Of a stretch of DNA of 64,000 nt, positions 52,845 through 62,554 are shown one piece after another. Within the stretch, counting starts at the first letter, position 1. Every line of letters starts with the position of its first letter. The stretch is taken from positions 112,979 to 176,978 of the IMG/VR virus record IMGVR_UViG_3300046804_002325; one strand, given 5' to 3'. The notes below the pieces were generated by a model, which saw nothing but the letters and a program-made list of their open reading frames with translations, was not told where the DNA came from and did not search any database. Position numbers and translations under genes: made by a program. Origin of the DNA: a virus.

Positions 52845-55800
52845 TAATTTCCAACGGTGATGTAGGCACCGAAATTGTTCTAACACCTCTAGTGATTCTT
52901 AGGTCTTTTAGATATCCAGTTAATAAATATGATGATGTGTTATAAACTCCGATTTGATTCAGTGTATATGTTGTCATCAGTGATTGTGCCACAGTGTAGT
53001 TGGTACCAGCTTGAGTTCCGTTGATATACACTTTCATGGTGGTACCACTCTTAGTAACAGCAATATGTGTCCAGACACCAGCAACTATTGTGCCTATTGA
53101 ACCTTGTTGCAATGACCAAGCAGATCCGGTTGAGGACATCCATAAGTTCAGAGCACCACTTTGTATTTGTAAAGCAAGTGCAGCATAACCTGATGTGTTT
53201 GCATTTAAGTATAATATTGATTGCAACGAGGATACATCTGTTGGATATACCCAAGTTTCAAAAGTGAAGTCTGATGACCCAAAAGTCATATTAGGTGAAA
53301 CTGGTATAGTTAAATAATCACCGGTACCATCAAAGTAGATACTCTTTCCAGTGTTTTGTTGGAATGGGTTTCTTGATTGAACTTTTGTATCTCCATTTCT
53401 AGTAATAGTAAAATTATTAGTACTATTATCTTTGAAACTATTTGATTGACAGGTTAACAAACTTGTACTTGATACTGCGGTTAGTGGTGTAGTACTTGGC
53501 GTGAATGCTGTTCCGTTAGGATATAAACATGTACCCTTTATTATTCTAAAATTAGAAACAGACCCAAGTAACGAATTGGATGTATAGTCTCCTAATCTTC
53601 CTATAGCAAAATTACTAGATGAGTCATTTAATGAGTTTGTAGAAATATTTGCTGTACCTTGCTGAACACCGTTAAAGTACTGTCGTATTGTGGTTCCATT
53701 TCTGACCACAGCAATATGACTCCATCTTCCAGTAGTTAAGGTTGAAACGCTTGTGATAGATAAAGTAGAACTTCCATTGAAATAAATTTGTGTTTGTATA
53801 GTTCCATCTGAGGCAACTGTATCATACACATTGCGACTGGCTGTGGTTGCTGATGCATCACATTGACCATAGATGTAACCAGCAATTGATGGAAGTGATG
53901 GTACATTAATCCAATATTCAATAGTAAAGTCACCTGATCCAAGAGTAAAAGCAGTGTTATCTGCAATACTTAAATAATCACCTGTTCCATCAAAATAGTT
54001 ACTATAATAACTACCACTGTATGGATCCTCACTGGCCAATTTTACATCACCAACTGTTTCTAAGTTGTTAGTACTGTGATAGTCAATGATACCACCACTT
54101 GTTCCACTCACTAATAGATTTGAGAGATATGTGTTTGCACCAATTGTAGTTGTTGGTGTTAGTGGTGTGGTTGGTGGATAGAAGTTTGATGTATACAATG
54201 CGGATTTAGTAATTCGTGCATCACTGATATAACCAGTTATTGATGTTGCAGATGCGAAATAACTAGCAGGTCCACCACCGATATAAACTGTATTTTGTGT
54301 GCTGAAGTTTGCTGTTGTTACAGTAGAACTAGTAACCAATGTACCATTAAGGAAATAATATATTGTTGTTCCGGAACGAGTTACTGCAAGGTGAATCCAT
54401 TGATTTAATAACACACTTGAAAGTGCCTGAAAATTTCCATCAGGTTTCAACCAAGCAATACTTGATGCTGCGTTAACAAATAATGCCCAGTAAGTACCAG
54501 CACTTGCTGGACTATTATGTATAATCATTCCAGAACTTGTTCCAGCAGTTGCAGTTAAATATAACCACAGTTCAATAGTAAAATCTGCGGTCAGTGCTAC
54601 TAGATTAGTAGATGGAATTGTTAAGTAATCACCACTACCATCAAAATACATACTGCCACCATTCACACTTGGTGAATATGATACTTGTGTTGTATTTGTC
54701 AAACCAAATGGGTTAAATGAAGTTATTTTTGGAACACCAGGAGTTATTGTCAAATTGTTTGGACCAATATCAACAAATTTATTTGTTACCAAGGTCAACA
54801 AACTTGTATTTGCCACTGCTGTTAATGGTGAAGTGGGTACTGTAAATGATGTTTGTGTTGCATCATATACAGCAGTACCTTTAACCACTCGCAAGTTTGA
54901 TAGGTAACCACTAAACATATCTCCTTGTGTGTTTCTTGCATAAATGCTAACAGTAGCTGAAGAATCATTAACTACACTTGTTCCTGCTGAAGTTGTTGCA
55001 ACTCTTGTACCGTTTACATATAGTGATAATGTGGTTGTTTTTCTTACCAATGCTACGTGTGTCCAGGCATTTAATGGGAAATAAGTTGGATCAACAAGAG
55101 AATAGTAACTTGTACCTCCATAATATACCAATGCATTTAATGCATTTGAGGTGACATATAAAATAACAGAAGAACCAGCCGCTGTGGAATTATCTGTTTG
55201 AGCAAAAATAATATATGATGCAGTTCTGGCTGTAGCATACGCCCAACTTTCTATTGTAAAGTCACTTGAACCGAAAGTAAATGCTGTATTATCAGGAATT
55301 GTCAAATAGTCATAGTATAAACTATAACTTGCTGGCACACTTGTTACGCCACCGAATGGACTAAATGATTGTACTGTTGTATCGCCAACCTTAGTAATTG
55401 TAAAATTATTGAGTGAGTTGTCAACTAATCTATTTGATTGACATGTTAACAACTGTGTATTTGCTGTTGCTGTTAACGGTGTTGTTGGTGGCGTGAAAGC
55501 TCCTGTGTAAACTGCCTGACCTTTAACCAATCTAAGATTACTCATATATCCGTTCATTGGATAAGTAGTATCACCGGCATATACTAAACCAGTGTTGTTA
55601 AAGTTTGTTGAGTTTGTTGCGGTTCCAGTTGATACACCATCTCTATACAATGTTAGTGTTGTACCACTTCTTACCAAAGCATAATGGTACCATACACCAA
55701 CCGTGCCTGTTCCCGTTTCGGTTATCACCGCAGAACCAGATGCATATACAATCAATCTACCTGTACCGTTACCTGTTTGTACAACAATACCTCCGGCCAG

Positions 55801-58800
55801 AGTGTATCCTTTACTATACAATGTTTGATAACTTGCCAACGAATTGAAGTAATACCAAAACTCTAGAGTAAAGTCACCTGTACCCATTTGCAGAGCAGTG
55901 TTATCTGGAATGGTCCAATAATCTCCAGTACCATCAAAGTAATTACTCCAACCAGTTTGACTATACGGACTAAATGTGCCTTGTGTTGTATTACCATTTC
56001 TTGTGATTGGAAGGTTGAAACTAGATTGGTCCAAAAATCCATTGTTTGTTGCACCGCCATTATATTGACAAGTTAACAACTGTGTGTTTGCAACTGCTGT
56101 TAATGGTGTCTGTGGTGGTAAAAAGTTAGCAGTGTATAGTGCAGTACCTTTAACCACTCGTAAATCAGAAATATATCCCTGTATTAATTCTACAACCGAG
56201 TATCTAGAGCCAATATAAGAAATACTAGGTGAGATTGAATAATTTGTACTATCGGTTGTAGTGGCAGACAGTACTCCGTTAATAAACAACCTACCGGTGG
56301 TGTTTTGTCTTGTATAAGCAAGATGGACCCAAGTGTTTATTGTTGCCAATGAAGCAGTTGCGCCGTCAGCAGAACCAGTATACCATACAAGATTATTAGA
56401 AGAATTTCTAAAGAAGGCCCATGTGCCTGTGGCTCCTGAATTTCTTGCATCTATGAAATATAAACCAGATGCGCTAGCGTTTGAAAAATTTGCCCAAAGC
56501 TCAACTGTAAAATTACCAGTACCAAATGCAAATGCTGCATTACTAGGTAATGTTAAGTAATCCCCGGTGCCATCAAAATATGCTGAACCTAAACTAGTTA
56601 CTGTTGTGTTACTAGTTGTCATGGTGAATGGGCTTACTGTGATTGGTTGTGCATTGCCTGAACTTGTGATGGTTAAAGCATTTGTCGAATTGTCCTTTAG
56701 TGTCGCATCCTGGCAAGTTAGAAGACTTGTACCTGATATCGCTGTCAATTTTGCTGTCGGAACGGTGATAGTAGATTGTGTTAAGTCGTATATCGCAGTA
56801 CCTTTTATAATACGCAAATTAGATATATTCCCAATCAAAGTTTCACCTACACCTACACCAGCATCGGATCCTACTCTAAATGTACCTGTTCCCCAAGTAA
56901 TAGTTGCAGTGAGTGTAGTTAGTGTAGTGGATCCTGTCCCATTCACATACACCCTAGATGATGTGCCGGATCTCACCCAAGCAATGTGTGTCCATGTACC
57001 CAAAGGCACTACTGCGCCGGTATAGGAATAACTGGTTCCGTTGTAGAAATATAATGCTCCGGTGTTTTGTGATTTGAAGGCTTGAGAATTCCATCCTGTG
57101 TTCAGGTATTGTGTGTATCCGTTAGTACTATATGCGGTTTTCAGTATCCAAAACTCCACAGTAAAATCTCCATCCAAATTCAAAGGTGTACCAGCCGATG
57201 CAATGGATACAGAATCATTTGTATTGCCGGTGAAGTATGTACTATACTGTGTATTGTATGCCACCGTAGTTGGTGTGATGAATGGATGTGCTGAACTTAC
57301 GGTTGTATCGCCGTTCTTTGTGATTGCAAAGTTGTTATTTGAATTATCAATTAATCTGTTTGATTGACAGGTTAATAAAACAGTATTTGCTACTGCTGTT
57401 AATGGTGCTGTTGGTGGTGTGAAGTTGGTTGTATATAATGCAGTACCATTAAGTAAACGAAGATTGGAAATATAACCAGATAAAACTTGTGTGCCATCAC
57501 TAGCGCCACCGATTGTCATTGGTCCTGCGGAAATGAGTACGTTTGCGTCCGATACCCCTGTACCAGAAACACCGTTTGTATAAATTTTAATTGTTCCGGA
57601 ACTTCTAACTACTGCTACATGATTCCATCTATTCAATGTTAATGCAGGTCCGACAGCTATTCCAACATTCAAAAAGAAAAGTGATGGCACTAATGAATTA
57701 AGGTAAACATATGGGTTAGCACTTGCACCATTGCCGTTTCCCCATATACCAGCAGTAGCGCTGGAAGTAGGATATACCCACGCTTCAAATGTAAATGCAT
57801 TTGAACCAATAGCTAGTGAACTATTTGGTGTAAATGATAAGTAATCACCAGTACCATCAAAGTAATTACTATAATAACCACCCATATATGGATCAAAATT
57901 ACTTGGTCTAGTATCTCCAACAATAGTCAATTGAGCATTATTCAAACTTGCATCATTAATAAATGTTGGAGTTGGTGTATTGGCACTCAATAATAATGAT
58001 GTGTACTTCCAATAAGTATCACCCAAATTAATTGTCCAACTGATTGTTCTTGTTGCAGTTCTATTAGTTGTATTTGCTGTTGCAGTCAATAGTGTTGTAA
58101 CTGTCTGTGCTGTATCTGGAGTTCCGTAAATAACACTACCACTAATTGCCAAACCTGAAGGTAAAGCATTGGCTGTGTATGTGATTGTTCTGCCTGCTGC
58201 ACTAGTTGCACTTAATGTTACGTTAGCTATTGGAGAACCACCTTGTAACGAATATGCAGTTTGGTCAGCTGGTGAACTCCATGTCACTAAATCTTGATTA
58301 ACATTATAAATAATGTTTCTTGTATTTGAACGAGTTGTTGTATTGGCTGTTGCAGTCAATAATGCATATGTATTGCCAACTGTTGTTGGTGTACCAGAAA
58401 TTAAACCAGTGTTTGCATCTAATGTGATACCGGTTGGTGTTGTGTTCGCTGAATAAAGTACACCAAATCCAGCAGCACTGGTTGCATTTGCGGTAACATT
58501 AGAAATGGCAGAATACTCATATGCACTAATTACATAATTGTTTGCAGGTGTATTCCATGTAACCACATCGGAGTTAATATTGAATACTACATCACGGATT
58601 GCAGTTCTTGTTGTTGTGTTTGCAGTTGCTGTTAGTCTTGTGTATGTATTACCAACAGTATTTACTGTACCGGAAATTACACCACTTGACGCATTTAAAT
58701 TGATGCCAGTTGGTACTGCGTTTGCGGAATAGACCACACCATAACCAGCTGCAGATGTTGCTGAGGCGGTTACATTTGAAATTGGTGTATATTCATAACT

Positions 58801-59490
58801 AGATATGACTTGGTTGTTTGTTGGACTAGACCAAGAAACCACATCTGTGTTGATTGTCAGACTGAATGAACGGTCTGAATCTTGTAATTGTCCGTCAGTT
58901 GCACGAATAGTAAATGAGTATGTTGTAGAACCAGATTCTGCTGGAGCAGAACCAGACAACACGCCTGTTGTAGACAATGTTGTTCCTGGTGGCAGACTAC
59001 CAGACAAAATACTATATGTTACAGGTGCATCACCTGTGGCCACAAAAGTTGAACTTACACTTGTTCTTTCATATACTGAACCAACAGAACCCGCCGATGT
59101 TGACCATGTTGGTACGCCAGAATATACAAGTCCTGGTACCAAAATACCGGTACCACCATTTGCGTTTATAACAATAATAGTATAACTACCAGATGTATTT
59201 GCAGGAGAAGTAAAGGTTAATCTACCCTGGTCTAAGTATGTTACAGAACTTATTGTGGTTCCACCGACCATAATGGTGGCTCCTGGTGCAAAACCGGATC
59301 CATATACAACGATAGTTTGTCCGCCAGCAGTAGATGCTGCGGTATCATCTAGTGGTACATATGAACCATCTGTTACGGCAAACGAAGTGACGATTGGTAT
59401 TGGATATTCTGTCTGATTAAATCTATCAGCCTGAGAAAGTATACCATATCCATCATTTGCTCTTTTACCTCTGCGACCAGAATTGTACAT
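52840..59490 (-). CDS. Giant adhesin: IPT/TIG, Ig-like repeats and eight LamG domains
   Basis: A 2216-residue virion protein, one of the largest ORFs of the genome. Region 1 (about 35-125): IPT/TIG-type FAVTDGSYVPL then TIVVYGSGFAPGATIMVGG. Region 2 (about 130-500): cadherin/He_PIG-type repeats (YSILSGSLPPGTTLSTTGVL; ISAYEYSAISNVTANATSAA). Region 3: eight concanavalin/laminin-G-like domains of about 200 residues, each starting with a variant of SNYFDGTGDYLSI and DFTIEFWV, with a GYISNLRIIKGTALYT strand. LamG and TIG domains bind sugars or proteins, so it is probably a long tail fibre or adhesin for host attachment. No frameshift seen. Confidence 0.9.
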   Translation of the reverse strand: MYNSGRRGKRANDGYGILSQADRFNQTEYPIPIVTSFAVTDGSYVPLDDTAASTAGGQTIVVYGSGFAPGATIMVGGTTISSVTYLDQGRLTFTSPANTSGSYTIIVINANGGTGILVPGLVYSGVPTWSTSAGSVGSVYERTSVSSTFVATGDAPVTYSILSGSLPPGTTLSTTGVLSGSAPAESGSTTYSFTIRATDGQLQDSDRSFSLTINTDVVSWSSPTNNQVISSYEYTPISNVTASATSAAGYGVVYSANAVPTGINLNASSGVISGTVNTVGNTYTRLTATANTTTRTAIRDVVFNINSDVVTWNTPANNYVISAYEYSAISNVTANATSAAGFGVLYSANTTPTGITLDANTGLISGTPTTVGNTYALLTATANTTTRSNTRNIIYNVNQDLVTWSSPADQTAYSLQGGSPIANVTLSATSAAGRTITYTANALPSGLAISGSVIYGTPDTAQTVTTLLTATANTTNRTATRTISWTINLGDTYWKYTSLLLSANTPTPTFINDASLNNAQLTIVGDTRPSNFDPYMGGYYSNYFDGTGDYLSFTPNSSLAIGSNAFTFEAWVYPTSSATAGIWGNGNGASANPYVYLNSLVPSLFFLNVGIAVGPALTLNRWNHVAVVRSSGTIKIYTNGVSGTGVSDANVLISAGPMTIGGASDGTQVLSGYISNLRLLNGTALYTTNFTPPTAPLTAVANTVLLTCQSNRLIDNSNNNFAITKNGDTTVSSAHPFITPTTVAYNTQYSTYFTGNTNDSVSIASAGTPLNLDGDFTVEFWILKTAYSTNGYTQYLNTGWNSQAFKSQNTGALYFYNGTSYSYTGAVVPLGTWTHIAWVRSGTSSRVYVNGTGSTTLTTLTATITWGTGTFRVGSDAGVGVGETLIGNISNLRIIKGTAIYDLTQSTITVPTAKLTAISGTSLLTCQDATLKDNSTNALTITSSGNAQPITVSPFTMTTSNTTVTSLGSAYFDGTGDYLTLPSNAAFAFGTGNFTVELWANFSNASASGLYFIDARNSGATGTWAFFRNSSNNLVWYTGSADGATASLATINTWVHLAYTRQNTTGRLFINGVLSATTTDSTNYSISPSISYIGSRYSVVELIQGYISDLRVVKGTALYTANFLPPQTPLTAVANTQLLTCQYNGGATNNGFLDQSSFNLPITRNGNTTQGTFSPYSQTGWSNYFDGTGDYWTIPDNTALQMGTGDFTLEFWYYFNSLASYQTLYSKGYTLAGGIVVQTGNGTGRLIVYASGSAVITETGTGTVGVWYHYALVRSGTTLTLYRDGVSTGTATNSTNFNNTGLVYAGDTTYPMNGYMSNLRLVKGQAVYTGAFTPPTTPLTATANTQLLTCQSNRLVDNSLNNFTITKVGDTTVQSFSPFGGVTSVPASYSLYYDYLTIPDNTAFTFGSSDFTIESWAYATARTASYIIFAQTDNSTAAGSSVILYVTSNALNALVYYGGTSYYSLVDPTYFPLNAWTHVALVRKTTTLSLYVNGTRVATTSAGTSVVNDSSATVSIYARNTQGDMFSGYLSNLRVVKGTAVYDATQTSFTVPTSPLTAVANTSLLTLVTNKFVDIGPNNLTITPGVPKITSFNPFGLTNTTQVSYSPSVNGGSMYFDGSGDYLTIPSTNLVALTADFTIELWLYLTATAGTSSGMIIHNSPASAGTYWALFVNAASSIAWLKPDGNFQALSSVLLNQWIHLAVTRSGTTIYYFLNGTLVTSSTVTTANFSTQNTVYIGGGPASYFASATSITGYISDARITKSALYTSNFYPPTTPLTPTTTIGANTYLSNLLVSGTSGGIIDYHSTNNLETVGDVKLASEDPYSGSYYSNYFDGTGDYLSIADNTAFTLGSGDFTIEYWINVPSLPSIAGYIYGQCDASATTASRNVYDTVASDGTIQTQIYFNGSSTLSITSVSTLTTGRWSHIAVVRNGTTIRQYFNGVQQGTANISTNSLNDSSSNFAIGRLGDYTSNSLLGSVSNFRIIKGTCLYPNGTAFTPSTTPLTAVSSTSLLTCQSNSFKDNSTNNFTITRNGDTKVQSRNPFQQNTGKSIYFDGTGDYLTIPVSPNMTFGSSDFTFETWVYPTDVSSLQSILYLNANTSGYAALALQIQSGALNLWMSSTGSAWSLQQGSIGTIVAGVWTHIAVTKSGTTMKVYINGTQAGTNYTVAQSLMTTYTLNQIGVYNTSSYLLTGYLKDLRITRGVRTISVPTSPLEIK

Positions 59491-59852
59491 TAACTAATAG
59501 CCTCGTATGAACAGACTGCCTCCAAGAAACTATTTGCACTTGCAGTCAATCTAATTGAATCGTTTTCTTGTAAATACATAATCAGACCTTTATCAATCGG
59601 TGTGAATGATGTATTTGCGGCAACCGATACTTGATACGATAAACGATAGGCTGTTGATTGATTTTTATACACATCAACAGTAACACTCGCTGCACCTGTA
59701 CCAGAGATATTGGATACCACAAGACTATTTATCTTGTAAACCGAATTGCTGTTTGCGGGATTTGTAACTATTGATGTGGGCACAGTCGAAACGACCATAC
59801 CGTTTGTATTGCCATAAATTGTAGATACATTTACTACGTTCATTTGAGCCAT
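59490..59852 (-). CDS. Small fibre-operon protein
   Basis: A 120-residue beta-rich protein, MAQMNVVNVSTIYGNTNGMV then SVYKINSLVVSNISGTGAASVTVDVYKN and a C-terminal DSIRLTASANSFLEAVCSY. This resembles small virion proteins of T4-like phages placed between fibre genes. It overlaps the giant adhesin by one base (stop/start), so it is co-translated. Function unknown. Confidence 0.75.
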   Translation of the reverse strand: MAQMNVVNVSTIYGNTNGMVVSTVPTSIVTNPANSNSVYKINSLVVSNISGTGAASVTVDVYKNQSTAYRLSYQVSVAANTSFTPIDKGLIMYLQENDSIRLTASANSFLEAVCSYEAIS

Positions 59853-59856
59853 TTAA

Positions 59857-62520
59857 TTATCCTCCGAATACTATTGTCATGGCAATAGCTTTACCTAATG
59901 TTGTTCCAGTGTTTGCTTTTGCATATGCTGAGTTGGCTTGTGTTCTTGCAAAGCTATCCTCTGAAGCACCAATCTCTCTAATTTGAATTTTTACACCACT
60001 AACAGGTGCTCCTCCAACAAACGATAATGTTGTTCCTGAAATCGTATAGTCTGTTGTTGGTGTCTGAACAACACCATTTTCGGTGACAATAACATTATTG
60101 ACATTCGTATTTGCTGTTACAGTGTAATTAGTTGTTGTACCATCAGCAGTATAATTTCTAGTTACAAATGTTGAATTGCCACCACTTATACCGCCGCCGG
60201 TGTTTGCCTGTGCAAATGCAGCATTTGCTTGTATGAAGGCCGCATTGGCCTGTGTTCTTGCCCAAGAATCTGTACCTGAACCGCCTGTATTTGCTTGTGC
60301 ATAAGCGGCATTAGCCTGTATGAATGCTGCGTTTGCTTGTAAGAAAGCGGCAACAACTGTCGTTGAAGATCCTGCGTTGTTGGCGGCCAAGAATGCTGAG
60401 TTAGCATAAGAACTTGCTGCTTCTGCATTTGTGAAGGCATTATTCGCAACAGTAAATGCCGAGTTAGCATATTGACCTGCTATTACTGCTTTGCCATCTG
60501 CAACGGATGCATTACTTGTAGCGGTATTTGCTTGGAGATAGGCAGAGTTGGCATAAGAACCAGCAGTTACCGCTTTACTATCTGCCGTTGCTGCGTTTGT
60601 TACACCAGTATTGGCTTGCGTAAATGCACCATTGGCATACAATGATGCACCAGCGGCATTATTTGTGGCAGTATTAGCAACACCAAATGCTGAGTTAGCA
60701 TATGAACCCGCTGATACTGCCTTAGAATCGGCTGTTGCTGCATTGGTTGTGGCTGTGTTTGCTTGTAGATATGCCGAGTTGGCATATGATCCAGCAGTTA
60801 CCGCTTTACTATCTGCCGTTGATGCATTAGTGGTTGCAGTATTGGCTTGTACATAAGCACTATTAGCATATGAACCAGCAGTTACTGCCTTACCATCAGC
60901 AGTCGCAGCATTAGTGGTTGCAGTATTTGCCTGAATAAAGGCACCATTAGCATATGAACCAGCAGTTACCGCTTTACTATCCGCAGTTGCAGCATTAGTG
61001 GTTGCTGTATTTGCCTGAGAGTATGCAGAGTTAGCATAATTTCCAGCTGTAACAGCTTTACTATCTGCTGTTGCAGCATTAGTATTTGCCGTTGCGGCGT
61101 TGGTTGTGGCTGTATTTGCCTGAATAAAAGCACCGTTAGCATACACACCAGCTGAAGTTGCTGTTGTTAATGCAGTATTGGCTGTGGTGAAACTGGCATT
61201 TGTAAATGTATATGGTGCCGCAGCAGTATTTTGTAATGTGTTATCTACAAAAACAATTGGTTTTGTTGTCTTAAATGTTGTGTTATTAATCAACAATGCT
61301 GGGTTAGTTTTACCTTGTGCAAAACCACCAACATATACTTCAACCGCATTGTGTACACCAGTAGAATCTGTTGCTAGAATTAAGTTACCGGATGTTTGTG
61401 CACCACTTGGTGCTGACATGAATACATAACCTTCATTACGACCAGTTACATTATAGGTTGCATCTGTGAAGTTATTGGATGTGATACCCATATCAATCCA
61501 ACCACTGGTGTCAGCACCATTGTTTGGATATGCCACTAAGTCGGCAGAAGATGATGTGCCGTTGGCTGTGTTGTAGATATAAGATTGAATATAACCTGAT
61601 GAACTGCCCAAAGAACCGATGATTGGGTTAGTTGCACCACCTAATGCACTGCCTGTATTTGAACCAACGAAGGCCACGGTACCAATGTTTATTGAACCTA
61701 CGGTTTCAAGACCACCAGATTTAATAATATCATATTGTGCGTTTGCAAAATCTACTGTTGTTACTGGTTCTGCAACAACATTACTGAAAAACTTCCAACG
61801 GCCGTCTAGGTGGTCACGAACAACACCGGTATGTTGATATCTACCTTGTGTAAATGCACCAACCAAACCAATATCAATAGTATTGCCAGAATTTCCGTCT
61901 GCAAGATACAATAAAGAATCTGTTAATGATAAATTATTTGAAGAAATGGTTGTAGAGTTACCACCAATGGTAAGGTTACCAGTTACGTTTAAGTTTTGTG
62001 AAATTGTAACAGTACCAGTGATTGTACCACCTGATTGTACAAATGTTTTACCAATATTTGCGGCAGTAAATGCTGAGTTGGCCTGAATGAACGCAGCATC
62101 TGTACGCAAAGATGTTGAGTTGGCTAATGTATATGCAGCATTTGCTTGTATGAAGGCACCGTTGGCATAAAGGCCATTACCAATATCATTGGAGATTGAT
62201 GTATTGGCCTGATTGAATGCTGCATTGGCTTGTAAAAATGCAGCTGTAACTGTTGCAGAAGAACCTGCGGCGTTAGCTGCCAAGAAAGCTGCGTTAGCAT
62301 ATAGTGATGCACCTGCAGCATTAGAAACTGCGGTATTGGCTTGAGTAAATGCAGCTGCAGCTGTGTTTGCCGCATCTGATGCTGATTGTCTTGCGGTACT
62401 ATCTGATGATGTTCCTGTTACTGCAAGTAAAGACCATGCAGAACCATTCCATGTCCATGTTTTTGAACCTACCGTGTATGTTTGGTTTAGTGACGGTGAT
62501 ACTGGAAAACTTAATGCCAT
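59857..62520 (-). CDS. Long repetitive tail fibre
   Basis: An 887-residue fibre. The N-terminal segment LNQTYTVGSKTWTWNGSAWSLL is a typical phage fibre start (structural connector). Much of the rest (about 45-150 and 440-790) is built from alanine-rich repeats of the form ANSAYVQANTATTNAATADG, period about 22 residues, likely a trimeric coiled-coil or beta-solenoid shaft; a globular beta segment between (about 155-440, GTVTISQNLNVTGNLTIGGN) precedes the second repeat run. The C-terminal cap has FVTRNYTADGTTTNYTVT. The repeats match those of the next gene and are prone to recombine. Confidence 0.9.
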   Translation of the reverse strand: MALSFPVSPSLNQTYTVGSKTWTWNGSAWSLLAVTGTSSDSTARQSASDAANTAAAAFTQANTAVSNAAGASLYANAAFLAANAAGSSATVTAAFLQANAAFNQANTSISNDIGNGLYANGAFIQANAAYTLANSTSLRTDAAFIQANSAFTAANIGKTFVQSGGTITGTVTISQNLNVTGNLTIGGNSTTISSNNLSLTDSLLYLADGNSGNTIDIGLVGAFTQGRYQHTGVVRDHLDGRWKFFSNVVAEPVTTVDFANAQYDIIKSGGLETVGSINIGTVAFVGSNTGSALGGATNPIIGSLGSSSGYIQSYIYNTANGTSSSADLVAYPNNGADTSGWIDMGITSNNFTDATYNVTGRNEGYVFMSAPSGAQTSGNLILATDSTGVHNAVEVYVGGFAQGKTNPALLINNTTFKTTKPIVFVDNTLQNTAAAPYTFTNASFTTANTALTTATSAGVYANGAFIQANTATTNAATANTNAATADSKAVTAGNYANSAYSQANTATTNAATADSKAVTAGSYANGAFIQANTATTNAATADGKAVTAGSYANSAYVQANTATTNASTADSKAVTAGSYANSAYLQANTATTNAATADSKAVSAGSYANSAFGVANTATNNAAGASLYANGAFTQANTGVTNAATADSKAVTAGSYANSAYLQANTATSNASVADGKAVIAGQYANSAFTVANNAFTNAEAASSYANSAFLAANNAGSSTTVVAAFLQANAAFIQANAAYAQANTGGSGTDSWARTQANAAFIQANAAFAQANTGGGISGGNSTFVTRNYTADGTTTNYTVTANTNVNNVIVTENGVVQTPTTDYTISGTTLSFVGGAPVSGVKIQIREIGASEDSFARTQANSAYAKANTGTTLGKAIAMTIVFGG
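60182..61160. repeat. DNA-level repeats in fibre gene
   Basis: Degenerate repeats of about 60-70 bases encoding the ANSAYxQANTATTNAATADG unit, about fourteen units in a row, with third-base variation. They are homologous to the units at 63460-64000. Confidence 0.8.
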
Positions 62521-62554
62521 TATTGAGTACTCTTTTTATTTTCTTCTTATCTAT

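Noticed and set aside
56333-57025. Plus-strand ORFs of up to 152 residues inside the giant adhesin gene (also 58805-59185)
   Set aside because: They are antisense to an uninterrupted 2216-codon frame with clear LamG domains and have no start signals.
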